64,000 nucleotides of DNA. Source: an uncultured Caldilineaceae bacterium (lineage in GTDB: Bacteria > Chloroflexota > Anaerolineae > Caldilineales > Caldilineaceae). The DNA lies in assembly GCA_958295915.1 (NCBI GenBank), contig OY282381.1, positions 3,866,722 to 3,930,721 of the forward strand. Reading direction: 5' to 3'. Both the position numbers and the translations under genes were made by a program. The notes beneath the pieces were generated by a model that searched no databases, was not told the origin of the DNA, and was given only the letters and a program-made list of their open reading frames with translations. This document shows, in pieces, positions 45,822-54,541 of this stretch (positions are counted from its first letter, which is position 1; every line of letters begins with the position of its first letter).

Positions 45822-45920
45822 GCTGTAGAGCTATCCGTCCTAGCGAGTATAGGGCTAGACCGTCTTGCCGGATGGGGAGGCGAACGCATGGAATCCAGAG
45901 CGGAGCCAAAAGGTGAATGA
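45822..45920 (+). repeat. Array spacer 3
   Basis: First hairpin arms GTCCTA and TAGGGC pair with one G-T wobble around GCGAGTA; second element CCGTCTTGCCGGATGG pairs at its ends. AAAAGGTGA precedes copy 4. Confidence 0.75.
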
Positions 45921-47600
45921 ATGATGAGAGATGTCGGCGTGTTGACAGTCGGATGGCTGGCTTTGATAGCTGTAGCGGCCTGTGCGTCAGAACCTGCCCA
46001 GCCCAGTACGGTATCTACTGCCCCATCGCAGCTGCCGACGTCCACCGCGACAAATACCCCGACGAGGGTTTCAACCAGCGCTGAACCGTCGGCGCCATTG
46101 CGGGAAAATGTTGCGGTTCTGGGATCTGGGCGCGTCTCTGCCGGGGAGGAATTTGCGCATCAGGCAATCGATGGTGATCCGGACTCAGCCTGGAGTTCGC
46201 AGCGCGGTTCGCCGCAGTGGCTCTCAATTGTTCTCGATGCACTCTACCTGGTAGACAAGATAGAGCTGGTTGTCACGCAGGCTCCCGCTGGCCTAACCAC
46301 GCATGAAGTCTGGCTGGGGAATGGGTCCGGCGCACAGACGCTCTACAAGCGGCTCGCCAACGTCTACACAGAAGATGGGCAAACCTTAGCTGTCGCTATC
46401 GAACCACCGCGACCTGTAAACGAGGTGTTGATTCGTACCCTCCACAGTCCGAGCTGGGTGGCCTGGCGCGAGGTGAGAGTGTTTGGCTCGCCGTCTGCAA
46501 ACCCAATGAAGACAGTAGGAGCGCCCGCATTGAAACTCGACGAAATCGTCGCTGGGCTGGAGCGGCCAGTACAGGTTACGCACGCTGGAGACAGCAGTGG
46601 GCGGCTCTTCGTGGTCGAGCAGAAAGGACGCATCCGCATCATCAAGGGCGGCGCTATCGACGATGCCCCCTTCCTGGACATCTCGGATCGCGTCAGTTGT
46701 TGTGGGGAGCAGGGGCTTCTCAATGTAGCCTTTCCGCCGGCCTATGCCGTCAAGCGACACTTCTACCTAAACTATACGGATACCGATGGCGATACCGTGA
46801 TCAGCCGCTATACAACGACCGCCGACCCGGATAGAGCCGATCCGGACAGTGAGGAAGTTGTGCTGACTATCGCCCAACCGCACACTGTTCACAATGGCGG
46901 CCATATGGCTTTCGGCCCGCAAGACGGCTACCTCTACATTGGCAACGGAGATGGTGACGGCCGTATTGGTAACATTGATGGGCAAGACCCCGGCGCCTTG
47001 CTTGGCAAGATGCTGCGCATCGATGTGGAATCAGGCGTCAAGCCGTACAGCATCCCCGCCAGCAACCCCTTCGCACAGACTGTTGGCTACCGTGGTGAGA
47101 TCTGGGCGCTGGGTCTGCGCAATCCCTGGGGATTCGCCTTCGATAAGCAGACCGGCGATCTCTATATCCCCGATGCGGGTCACGCTAGACGCGAAGAGGC
47201 GAACTATCAACCCGCATCCAGCGCTGGCGGCGAAAACTACGGATGGCCCATTATGGAAGGCAGCATATGTTTCGAGCATTTGCTCTTGCCCTGTAGCGCG
47301 GACGGGTTGACCTCACCGGTGGCCGAATACGACCGTTCGCTCGGATGCGCCATTGTGGGCGGCGCTGTCTATCGTGGAACCAGGTACCCTCGCATGCAAG
47401 GCGCATTCCTCTATGCCGACTTCTGTAGCGGGCGGATTTGGGGATTGAAGCGTCCTGGTCAGGATGGCCAGGACGGGTGGGAAAGCACGCTACTCATAAG
47501 CTCTTCTGTCCCATTGAGTAGCATCGGCCAAGACGAAGAGGGCAATGTGTACGGCGCCGGCTACCAAGATGGTGTCGTCTATATGCTCACAGAGAGATAG
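45921..47600 (+). CDS. Array copy 4: discoidin-like + PQQ-type sugar dehydrogenase lipoprotein
   Basis: 559 residues. Lipobox VAAC (C21), a short linker (PSQLPTSTATNTPT), discoidin-like domain (AIDGDPDSAWSSQ), then an insert NPMKTVGAPA before the propeller that only copies 6 and 7 share in similar form. The first loop (DGRIGNIDGQDPGA) matches copy 3 and the second ends LTSP as in copies 2 and 7. HNGGHMAF, GLRNPWG and CCGEQGLL are intact. The combination makes it a visible mosaic of other copies. Confidence 0.9.
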   Translation: MMRDVGVLTVGWLALIAVAACASEPAQPSTVSTAPSQLPTSTATNTPTRVSTSAEPSAPLRENVAVLGSGRVSAGEEFAHQAIDGDPDSAWSSQRGSPQWLSIVLDALYLVDKIELVVTQAPAGLTTHEVWLGNGSGAQTLYKRLANVYTEDGQTLAVAIEPPRPVNEVLIRTLHSPSWVAWREVRVFGSPSANPMKTVGAPALKLDEIVAGLERPVQVTHAGDSSGRLFVVEQKGRIRIIKGGAIDDAPFLDISDRVSCCGEQGLLNVAFPPAYAVKRHFYLNYTDTDGDTVISRYTTTADPDRADPDSEEVVLTIAQPHTVHNGGHMAFGPQDGYLYIGNGDGDGRIGNIDGQDPGALLGKMLRIDVESGVKPYSIPASNPFAQTVGYRGEIWALGLRNPWGFAFDKQTGDLYIPDAGHARREEANYQPASSAGGENYGWPIMEGSICFEHLLLPCSADGLTSPVAEYDRSLGCAIVGGAVYRGTRYPRMQGAFLYADFCSGRIWGLKRPGQDGQDGWESTLLISSSVPLSSIGQDEEGNVYGAGYQDGVVYMLTER

Positions 47601-47704
47601 GCTGCAGACGCACTCCATCCTGGTCGATCGTATAGGAATAGACCGTCTTGCAAGATGGGGAAGGCGGACGCATGGAATCCAGAGCGGAGCGAAGAGGTAA
47701 ATGA
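47601..47704 (+). repeat. Array spacer 4
   Basis: Slightly longer spacer. A TCCT/AGGA stem surrounds an inner CGATCG; the second element is CCGTCTTGCAAGATGG as in spacer 1. AGAGGTAAATGA precedes copy 5. Confidence 0.75.
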
Positions 47705-49426
47705 ATGATGAGAAATGTTGGCGTGTTGACAGTCGGATTGCTGGCTTTGATAGCTGTAGCGGCCTGTGCGTCAGAACCTGGCCAGCCCAGTACGGTATCT
47801 ACTGCCACATCGCCGCCTATGGCTACCTTGAATCCTGATACGAATACGCCGCCCGCGCCATCCGAATCATCGACTGCGCCATCGGCGCTGCCGACGTCTA
47901 CCGCGACAAATACCCCGACGAGGGTTTCAACCAGCGCTGAACCGTCGGTGTCGCTGCAGGAAAATGTTGCGGTTCTGGGATCTGGGCGCGCCTCTGCCAG
48001 GGAGGAATTCGCGCATCTGGCAATCGATGGCGATCCGGACTCAGCCTGGAGTTCGCAGCGCGTTCCGCTGCAATGGCTCTCAATTGTTCTCGATGCACTC
48101 TACCTGGTAGACAAGATAGAGCTGGTTGTCACGCAGGCTCCCGCTGGCCCAACCACGCATGAAGTCTGGCTGGGGAATGGGTCCGGCGCACAGACGCTCT
48201 ACAAGCGGCTCGCCAACATCCACACAGAAGATGGGCAAACCGTAGCTGTCGCTATCGAACCACCGCGAATCGTAGACGAGGTGTTGATTCTTACCCTCCA
48301 CAGTCCGAGTTGGGTAGCCTGGCGCGAGGTGAGGGTGTTTGGCTCGTCGTCTGCAAACCTATTGAAACTCGACGAAATCGTCGCTGGGCTGGAGCTGCCA
48401 GTACAGGTTACGCACGCTGGAGACAGCAGCGGTCGGCTCTTCGTGGTCGAGCAGAAAGGACGCATCCGCATCATCAAGGACGGCGCTATCGACGATACGC
48501 CCTTTCTGGACATCTCGGATCGCGTCAGTTGTTGTGGGGAGCAAGGGCTTCTCAATGTAGCCTTTCCGCCGGCCTATGCTGCCAAGCGGCACTTCTACGT
48601 AAACTATACGGATACCGATGGCGATACCGTGATCAGCCGCTATACAACGACCGCCGACCCGGATAGAGCCGACCCCGGTAGCGAGGAGGTTGTGCTGACT
48701 ATCGACCAACCGTTCGTTACTCACAATGGTGGCCGTATGGCTTTCGGCCCGCAAGATGGCTACCTCTACATTGGCAGCGGAGACGGCGGCGCCTCTCTTG
48801 AGAATACTGGGCAAACCCCCAGCACATTGCTTGGCAAGATCCTGCGCATCGATGTGGAATCGGGCGTCAAGCCGTACAGCATCCCCGCCAGCAACCCCTT
48901 CGCACAGACTGTTGGCTACCGTGGTGAGATATGGGTGCTGGGCCTGCGCAATCCCTGGGGATTCGCCTTCGATAAGCAGACCGGCGATCTCTATATCCCT
49001 GATCCGGGTTCGGGTGGCCCCGAAGAGGTGAACTATCAACCCGCATCCAGCGCTGGGGGCGAAAACTACGGATGGCCCATTATGATAGGCCGCATGTGTA
49101 TCGCTTACTGTAACGCCGACATCTTGTCCCTACTGACCCTACCAGTGGCCGAATACGACCGTTCGCTCGGGTGCGTCATTGTGGGTGGCGCTGTCTATCG
49201 TGGAACCAGGTATCCTCGCATGCAAGGCGTATTCCTCTATGCCGACTTCTGTAGAGGACGGATTTGGGGATTGAAGCGTCCTGATCAGGATGGCCAGGAT
49301 GGGTGGGAAAGCACGCTACTCATAAGCTCTTCTGTCCCATTGAGTAGCATCGGCGAAGATGAAGAGGGCAATGTGTACATCACCGGCTACCAAGATGGTG
49401 TCGTCTATATGCTTACAGAGAGATAG
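47705..49426 (+). CDS. Array copy 5: discoidin-like + PQQ-type sugar dehydrogenase lipoprotein
   Basis: 573 residues. Lipobox VAAC (C21). The linker is almost the same as in copy 1 (TATSPPMATLNPDTNTPPAP), as is the second loop (CNADILSLLTLP), although copies 2-4 lie between them. The first loop (GGASLENTGQTPST) resembles copy 2. No 9-residue insert. HNGGRMAF, GLRNPWG and CCGEQGLL are kept. The discoidin-like part has a small change (VPLQWLSIVLDAL). Function as for the other copies; sugar specificity could differ because both variable loops face the predicted active-site side. Confidence 0.9.
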   Translation: MMRNVGVLTVGLLALIAVAACASEPGQPSTVSTATSPPMATLNPDTNTPPAPSESSTAPSALPTSTATNTPTRVSTSAEPSVSLQENVAVLGSGRASAREEFAHLAIDGDPDSAWSSQRVPLQWLSIVLDALYLVDKIELVVTQAPAGPTTHEVWLGNGSGAQTLYKRLANIHTEDGQTVAVAIEPPRIVDEVLILTLHSPSWVAWREVRVFGSSSANLLKLDEIVAGLELPVQVTHAGDSSGRLFVVEQKGRIRIIKDGAIDDTPFLDISDRVSCCGEQGLLNVAFPPAYAAKRHFYVNYTDTDGDTVISRYTTTADPDRADPGSEEVVLTIDQPFVTHNGGRMAFGPQDGYLYIGSGDGGASLENTGQTPSTLLGKILRIDVESGVKPYSIPASNPFAQTVGYRGEIWVLGLRNPWGFAFDKQTGDLYIPDPGSGGPEEVNYQPASSAGGENYGWPIMIGRMCIAYCNADILSLLTLPVAEYDRSLGCVIVGGAVYRGTRYPRMQGVFLYADFCRGRIWGLKRPDQDGQDGWESTLLISSSVPLSSIGEDEEGNVYITGYQDGVVYMLTER

Positions 49427-49532
49427 GCTGCAGACGTACTCCATCCTGGCCGATCGTATAGGAATAGACCGTCTTGCAAGATGGGGAAGTGGACGCATGG
49501 AATCCAGAGCGGAGCGAAGAGGTAAATGAACG
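49427..49532 (+). repeat. Array spacer 5
   Basis: Very close to spacers 4 and 6. Just before copy 6 the first of the two tandem ATGs is changed to ACG, leaving only the second. AGAGGTAAATGA is the ribosome-site region. Confidence 0.75.
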
Positions 49533-51194
49533 ATGAGAAATGTCGGCGTGTTGACAGTCGGATTGCTGGCTTTGATAGCTGCGGCGGCCTGTGCGCCAAT
49601 ACCAGAACCTGGCCAGTCCAGTACAGTATCTACTGCCACATCGCAACCTATTGCTACCTTAACGCCCGCGCCGTTGCGGGAAAATGTTGCGGCTCTGGGA
49701 TATGTTGTTCCCTCTGCCGGGGAGGAGTCCGCGCATCTGGCAATCGATGGTGACCTGGACTCAATCTGGAACTCTAATCGCTTTCCGCTGCAGTGGCTCA
49801 CGATTACTCTCGATGATCTCTACCTGGTAGACAAGATAGAGCTGGTTGTTACGCAGGTTCCCTCTGGTCCAACCACACATGAAGTCTGGCTGGAGAATGG
49901 GTCCGGCGCACAGACGCTCTACAAGCGGCTCATCGACGTCCACACAGAAGATGGGCAAACCGTAGCTGTCGCTATCGAACCACCGCGACCTGTAAGTGAG
50001 GTGTTGATTCGTACCCTCCACAGTCCGAGTTGGGTAGCCTGGCGCGAGGTGAGAGTGTTTGGCTCGCCGCCTGCGAATCCAATGGAGACAGTAGGAGCGT
50101 CTGCATTGAAACTCGACGAAATCGTTGCTGGGCTGGAGCTGCCAGTACAGGTTACGCACGCTGGAGACAGCAGCGGTCGGCTCTTCGTGGTCGAGCAGAA
50201 AGGACGCATCCGCATCATCAAGGACGGCGCTATCAACGATACGCCCTTTCTGGACATCTCGGAACGTGTCAGTTGCTGCGGGGAGCGGGGGCTTCTCAAT
50301 ATAGCCTTTCCGCCGGCCTATGCCGCCAAGCGGCACTTCTATGTAAACTATACGGATACCGATGGCGATACCGTGATCAGCCGCTATACAACGACCGCCG
50401 ACCCGGATAGAGCCGACCCCGGTAGCGAGGAAGTTGTGCTGACTATCGCCCAACCGCACTCTGTTCACAATGGCGGCCATATGGCTTTCGGCCCGCAAGA
50501 TGGCTACCTCTACATTGGCAGCGGGGACGGCGGTGGCCCTGCGTTCAATGATCCTGACAATCGTGGACAAGACCCCGGCGCATTACTTGGCAAGATGCTG
50601 CGCATCGATGTGGAATCGGGTGTCAGGCCGCACAGCATCCCCGCCAGCAATCCATACACACAGACTGTTGGCTACCGCGGCGAGATCTGGGCGCTGGGTC
50701 TGCGCAATCCCTGGGGCTTTGCCTTCGATAAGCAGACCGGCGATCTCTATATCCCCGATGTGGGTAACTATAAACGCGAAGAGGTGAACTATCAACCCGC
50801 ATCCAGCGCTGGCGGCGAAAACTACGGATGGCGCATTATGGAAGGCAGCATTTGTTTCGTAGGGAGAAAAGACCGACACTGGATCTGTAGCGCGGACGGC
50901 TTGGTCCAACCGGTGGCCGAATACGACCGTTCGCTCGGGTGCGCCATTGTGGGCGGCGCTGTCTATCGTGGAACCAGGTACCCTCGCATGCAAGGCGCAT
51001 TCCTCTATGCCGACTTCTGTAGCGGGCGGATTTGGGGATTGAAGCGTCCTGGTCAGGATGGCCAGGACGGGTGGGAAAGCGCGCTACTCATAAGCTCTTC
51101 TGTCCCATTGAGTAGCATCGGCGAAGATGAAGAGGGCAATGTGTACGGCGCCGGCTACCAAGATGGTGTCGTCTATATGCTTACAGAGAGATAG
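49533..51194 (+). CDS. Array copy 6: discoidin-like + PQQ-type sugar dehydrogenase lipoprotein
   Basis: 553 residues, the shortest copy because its linker is cut to about 30 residues (TATSQPIATLTPAPLREN). Lipobox AAAC gives C20. The discoidin-like domain has more changes than the others (AIDGDLDSIWNSNRFPLQWLTITLDDL). It carries the NPMETVGASA insert. Loop 1 is GGGPAFNDPDNRGQDPGA, shared in type with copy 7; loop 2 is unique (ICFVGRKDRHWICSADGLVQP). HNGGHMAF, GLRNPWG and CCGERGLL intact. Copy 6 lacks the first tandem ATG, so its start is certain. Confidence 0.9.
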   Translation: MRNVGVLTVGLLALIAAAACAPIPEPGQSSTVSTATSQPIATLTPAPLRENVAALGYVVPSAGEESAHLAIDGDLDSIWNSNRFPLQWLTITLDDLYLVDKIELVVTQVPSGPTTHEVWLENGSGAQTLYKRLIDVHTEDGQTVAVAIEPPRPVSEVLIRTLHSPSWVAWREVRVFGSPPANPMETVGASALKLDEIVAGLELPVQVTHAGDSSGRLFVVEQKGRIRIIKDGAINDTPFLDISERVSCCGERGLLNIAFPPAYAAKRHFYVNYTDTDGDTVISRYTTTADPDRADPGSEEVVLTIAQPHSVHNGGHMAFGPQDGYLYIGSGDGGGPAFNDPDNRGQDPGALLGKMLRIDVESGVRPHSIPASNPYTQTVGYRGEIWALGLRNPWGFAFDKQTGDLYIPDVGNYKREEVNYQPASSAGGENYGWRIMEGSICFVGRKDRHWICSADGLVQPVAEYDRSLGCAIVGGAVYRGTRYPRMQGAFLYADFCSGRIWGLKRPGQDGQDGWESALLISSSVPLSSIGEDEEGNVYGAGYQDGVVYMLTER

Positions 51195-51298
51195 GCTGCA
51201 GACGTACTCCATCCTGGTCGATCGTATAGGAATAGACCGTCTTGCAAGATGGGGAAGGCGGACGCATTGAATCCGGAGCGGAGCGAAAAGGTGAATGA
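51195..51298 (+). repeat. Array spacer 6
   Basis: Nearly the same as spacers 4 and 5: TCCT/AGGA stem, CCGTCTTGCAAGATGG element and AAAAGGTGAATGA before copy 7. Confidence 0.75.
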
Positions 51299-52987
51299 AT
51301 GATGAGAAATGTTGGCGTGTTGACAGTCGGATTGCTGGCTTTGATAGCTGCGGCGGCCTGTGCGCCAATACCAGAACCTGGCCAGCCCAGTACAGTATCT
51401 ACTGCCACATCGCAACCTATTGCTACCTTAACGCCCGCGCCGTTGCGGGAAAATGTTGCACGTTTAGGATATGGGCGCGCCTCTCAACGAATTGAGTCCG
51501 CTCATTTAGTGATTGATGGTGATCCGGACTCAATCTGGAATTCGCAACTCTTTCCGCCGCAGTGGTTTTCAGTTGTTCTCAATGAACTCTACCTGGTAGA
51601 CAAGATAGAGCTGGTTGTCACGCAGGCTCCCGCTGGCCCAACCACGCATGAAGTCTGGCTGGGGAATGGTTCTGACACGCGGGCGTTATACAAGCGGCTC
51701 ATCAACGTCCACACAGAAGAGGGGCAAACCGTAGCTGTCGCTATCGAACCACCGCGAATCGTAAGCGAGGTGTTGATTCGTACCCTCCACAGTCCGAGTT
51801 GGGTGGCCTGGCGCGAGGTGAGAGTGTTTGGCTCGCCGCCTGCGAATCCAATGGAGACAGTAGGAGCGTCTGCATTGAAACTCGACGAAATCGTCGCTGG
51901 GCTGGAGCTGCCAGCACAGGTTACGCACGCTGGTGACAGCAGCGGTCGGCTCTTCGTGGTCGAGCAGAAAGGACGCATCCGCATCATCAAGGACGGCGCT
52001 ATCAACGATACGCCCTTTCTGGACATCTCGGAACGTGTCAGTTGCTGCGGGGAGCGGGGGCTTCTCAATGTAGCCTTTCCGCCGGCCTATGCCGCCAAGC
52101 GGCACTTCTATGTAAACTATACGGATACCAATGGTGATACCGTGATCAGCCGCTACACAACGACCGCCGACCCGGATAAAGCCGACCCTGACAGCGAAGA
52201 AGTTGTGCTTACCATCGATCAACCGTCCTTTTCTCACAATGGCGGCCGTATGGCTTTCGGCCCGCAAGACGGCTACCTCTACATTGGCAGCGGAGACGGC
52301 GGTTTGTCCAACGATCCTGACAATCGTGGGCAAGACCCCGGCACGCTGCTTGGCAAGATGCTGCGCATCGATGTGGAATCGGGCGTCAAGCCGTATAGCA
52401 TCCCCGCCAGCAACCCATTCACACAGCTTGATGGCTATCGCGGCGAGATCTGGGCGCTGGGCCTGCGCAATCCCTGGGGATTCGCCTTCGACAAGCAGAC
52501 CGGCGATCTCTATATCCCCGATGTGGGTAACGTTAGACGCGAAGAGGTGAACTATCAACCCGCATCCAGCGCTGGCGGCGAAAACTACGGATGGCGCATT
52601 ATAGAAGGCGTCCTTTGTTTTCCGCATTGGTTTTGGCCCTGTAGCGTAGACGGTTTGACCTCACCGGTGGCTGAATATGACCATCTGCACGGATGCGCCA
52701 TTGTGGGCGGCGCTGTCTATCGTGGAACCAGGCTACCTTCGCAGCAAGGTGTATTCATCTTTGCTGACTTCTGTAGAGGACGGGTTTGGGGATTGAAGCG
52801 TCCTGATCAGGATTCCCAGGACGGGTGGCAAAGCACGCTACTCATAAGTTCTTCTGGCCCATTGAGTAGCATCGGCGAAGACGAAGAGGGCAATGTGTAC
52901 GTCACCGGCTATCAGGATGGCGTTGTCTATACGCTCATAGAGTCAGGCAACAACCAACTCGACCAAAAGGAATCGGGCAATAATTAG
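51299..52987 (+). CDS. Array copy 7: discoidin-like + PQQ-type sugar dehydrogenase lipoprotein
   Basis: 562 residues. Same short linker and NPMETVGASA insert as copy 6. It is the most diverged copy in the last third: loop 1 GGLSNDPDNRGQDPGT, loop 2 LCFPHWFWPCSVDGLTSP, EYDHLHGCAIV, GTRLPSQQGVFIFADF. The C-terminus extends past the normal TER end with ESGNNQLDQKESGNN, a short direct repeat. HNGGRMAF, GLRNPWG and CCGERGLL are kept. Being last and most different, it may be the oldest or least converted copy. The sulfatase gene follows 45 bp later. Confidence 0.9.
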   Translation: MMRNVGVLTVGLLALIAAAACAPIPEPGQPSTVSTATSQPIATLTPAPLRENVARLGYGRASQRIESAHLVIDGDPDSIWNSQLFPPQWFSVVLNELYLVDKIELVVTQAPAGPTTHEVWLGNGSDTRALYKRLINVHTEEGQTVAVAIEPPRIVSEVLIRTLHSPSWVAWREVRVFGSPPANPMETVGASALKLDEIVAGLELPAQVTHAGDSSGRLFVVEQKGRIRIIKDGAINDTPFLDISERVSCCGERGLLNVAFPPAYAAKRHFYVNYTDTNGDTVISRYTTTADPDKADPDSEEVVLTIDQPSFSHNGGRMAFGPQDGYLYIGSGDGGLSNDPDNRGQDPGTLLGKMLRIDVESGVKPYSIPASNPFTQLDGYRGEIWALGLRNPWGFAFDKQTGDLYIPDVGNVRREEVNYQPASSAGGENYGWRIIEGVLCFPHWFWPCSVDGLTSPVAEYDHLHGCAIVGGAVYRGTRLPSQQGVFIFADFCRGRVWGLKRPDQDSQDGWQSTLLISSSGPLSSIGEDEEGNVYVTGYQDGVVYTLIESGNNQLDQKESGNN

Positions 52988-53032
52988 TGTACTTCGGCGA
53001 CCGTTTGGACAGTATGTGTGATGAGATGAACT

Positions 53033-54493
53033 ATGACCCACCCCAATATTCTTTGGTTTTGCGCGGACCAGCAGCGATTTGATACGATTCAAGCCCTGGG
53101 CAATCCCCATATCCGCACGCCCAATTTGGACCGGTTGGCCGCGGAAGGGGTGGCCTTTACGCACGCCTTCTGTCAAAGTCCCATCTGCACACCGAGCCGG
53201 GCCAGCTTTCTGACCGGGCGCTATCCTGGCAGTGTCCGCGGCTGTATGAACGGCAATGAGGAATGGGGTGAAGGCGCGCCCCTTGTGACAAAATTGCTGG
53301 CCGACCAGGGCTACGACTGCGGGCTGGCCGGCAAACTCCACTTGGCCGGCGCATCCGGGCGCCAGGAACCTCGCCCGCAGGCAGACGGATATCGGGTCTT
53401 CCACTGGAGTCACGATCCGGTGGATCGCTATCCCTCCGGACACGCCTACGCCGACTGGCTCGCCGCCCAAGGCTATGCCCTGCGAGACCTGCGGGAAGAC
53501 CCAGCTTCGATCCCGCCGCAGCTACACCAGACCACCTGGTGCACTGATCGGGCCATCGACTTTATGGCGGAAAAGAGGCGTAAAGGCCCCTGGTTGATGA
53601 GCGTGAATGTCTTCGATCCCCACGCGCCGTTTGATCCGCCCCAGGAATACCTCGAACGCTATGATCCGACGAAGATGCCGTCGCCTCTCTTCCGCCAGAG
53701 CGATCTGGCCACCCAGGCGGCGATTCCCAGTGATTTTCAGAATCCGGCTCGCCCACCGGAGCAGTTCAATGCGCAGAAGATCATTGCCGCCTATTACGCA
53801 ATGATCGAACTCATTGATGAGAACATCGGCCGACTGTTGGACGCGCTGGAAGAAACAGGGCAGCGGGAGAATACCCTGATTATATTCACCAGCGATCATG
53901 GCGAAATGCTGGGGGATCATGGCCTGCTGCTGAAAGGTTGCCGCTTCTATGAAGGATTGGTGCGGGTGCCCCTCATTCTAAGTTGGCCCGGCCACTTTCC
54001 AAGACGACAGGAGCCGCCGCCCGATCTGTCAGACGACAGCGACCCAGCCGCGTTGCCAGCCGGCCTGGTCAGCGACGCGTTAGTGGAGCTGATCGACATC
54101 GCGCCAACGCTGCTGGAACTGGCAGACCTACCCGCGCCGCCAGGTATGCAGGGCCGTTCGCTGTTGCCGATCCTGCGCGGAGAAGCTCCACCGCATCAGC
54201 ACCGCCCCTTCGTGCGCTGTGAATATTACCGGGCATTGAATCCAGACGCGCCAGGCCAAGCGCAGTACGAAGGCAGCTACGCTACCATGTACCGGGACGA
54301 GCGCTATAAGATCGTCGTCTACCACGGCCACGCGCAAGGGGAACTGTACGATCTGGAGGAAGACCCCGGCGAATTCGATAATCGCTGGGACGACCCCGCT
54401 TACGCCGATATCCGTTTCGACCTCATGCGCCGTAATTTCGACGCCCTGGCCTTTTCCGTAGATACCGGCCCGCCACAGACAAGACCATTTTGA
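53033..54493 (+). CDS. Sulfatase (type I, CTPSR)
   Basis: A 486-residue sulfatase with formylglycine motif C52-T-P-S-R and metal-site residues D12-Q13 (CADQQ) and IIFTSDHGEMLGDHG. NVFDPHAPFDPP and YYAMIELIDENIGRLLD are typical for bacterial glycan and choline-type sulfatases. No signal peptide. It is the last gene of the long plus-strand run and converges with the glycoside-hydrolase-like gene ending at 54542. Fourth sulfatase of the window; position specificity unknown. Confidence 0.93.
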   Translation: MTHPNILWFCADQQRFDTIQALGNPHIRTPNLDRLAAEGVAFTHAFCQSPICTPSRASFLTGRYPGSVRGCMNGNEEWGEGAPLVTKLLADQGYDCGLAGKLHLAGASGRQEPRPQADGYRVFHWSHDPVDRYPSGHAYADWLAAQGYALRDLREDPASIPPQLHQTTWCTDRAIDFMAEKRRKGPWLMSVNVFDPHAPFDPPQEYLERYDPTKMPSPLFRQSDLATQAAIPSDFQNPARPPEQFNAQKIIAAYYAMIELIDENIGRLLDALEETGQRENTLIIFTSDHGEMLGDHGLLLKGCRFYEGLVRVPLILSWPGHFPRRQEPPPDLSDDSDPAALPAGLVSDALVELIDIAPTLLELADLPAPPGMQGRSLLPILRGEAPPHQHRPFVRCEYYRALNPDAPGQAQYEGSYATMYRDERYKIVVYHGHAQGELYDLEEDPGEFDNRWDDPAYADIRFDLMRRNFDALAFSVDTGPPQTRPF

Positions 54494-54541
54494 AGCGCGG
54501 CAGTGAGAGGCAGCCAGTGGTCTGAATACATTTTCCCCTCA

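Larger units (their letters stand above)
40463..52987 (+). repeat. Tandem array of seven paralogous sugar-dehydrogenase lipoprotein genes
   Basis: Seven same-strand genes of 553-576 codons repeat with a period of about 1.77-1.83 kb, each later copy preceded by a related ~100-bp spacer. DNA identity is very high over most of the unit (identical runs can be followed across all copies), broken by indels in the linker, an optional 9-residue insert before the propeller, and two loops. The array is flanked by permease and sulfatase genes on the same strand. Confidence 0.95.

Noticed and set aside
40463..52987. The array as an assembly artefact of one gene
   Set aside because: Copies differ by substitutions throughout, by indels in linker, insert and loops, and by spacer length; a false expansion would give identical copies. 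Long reads would settle copy number.
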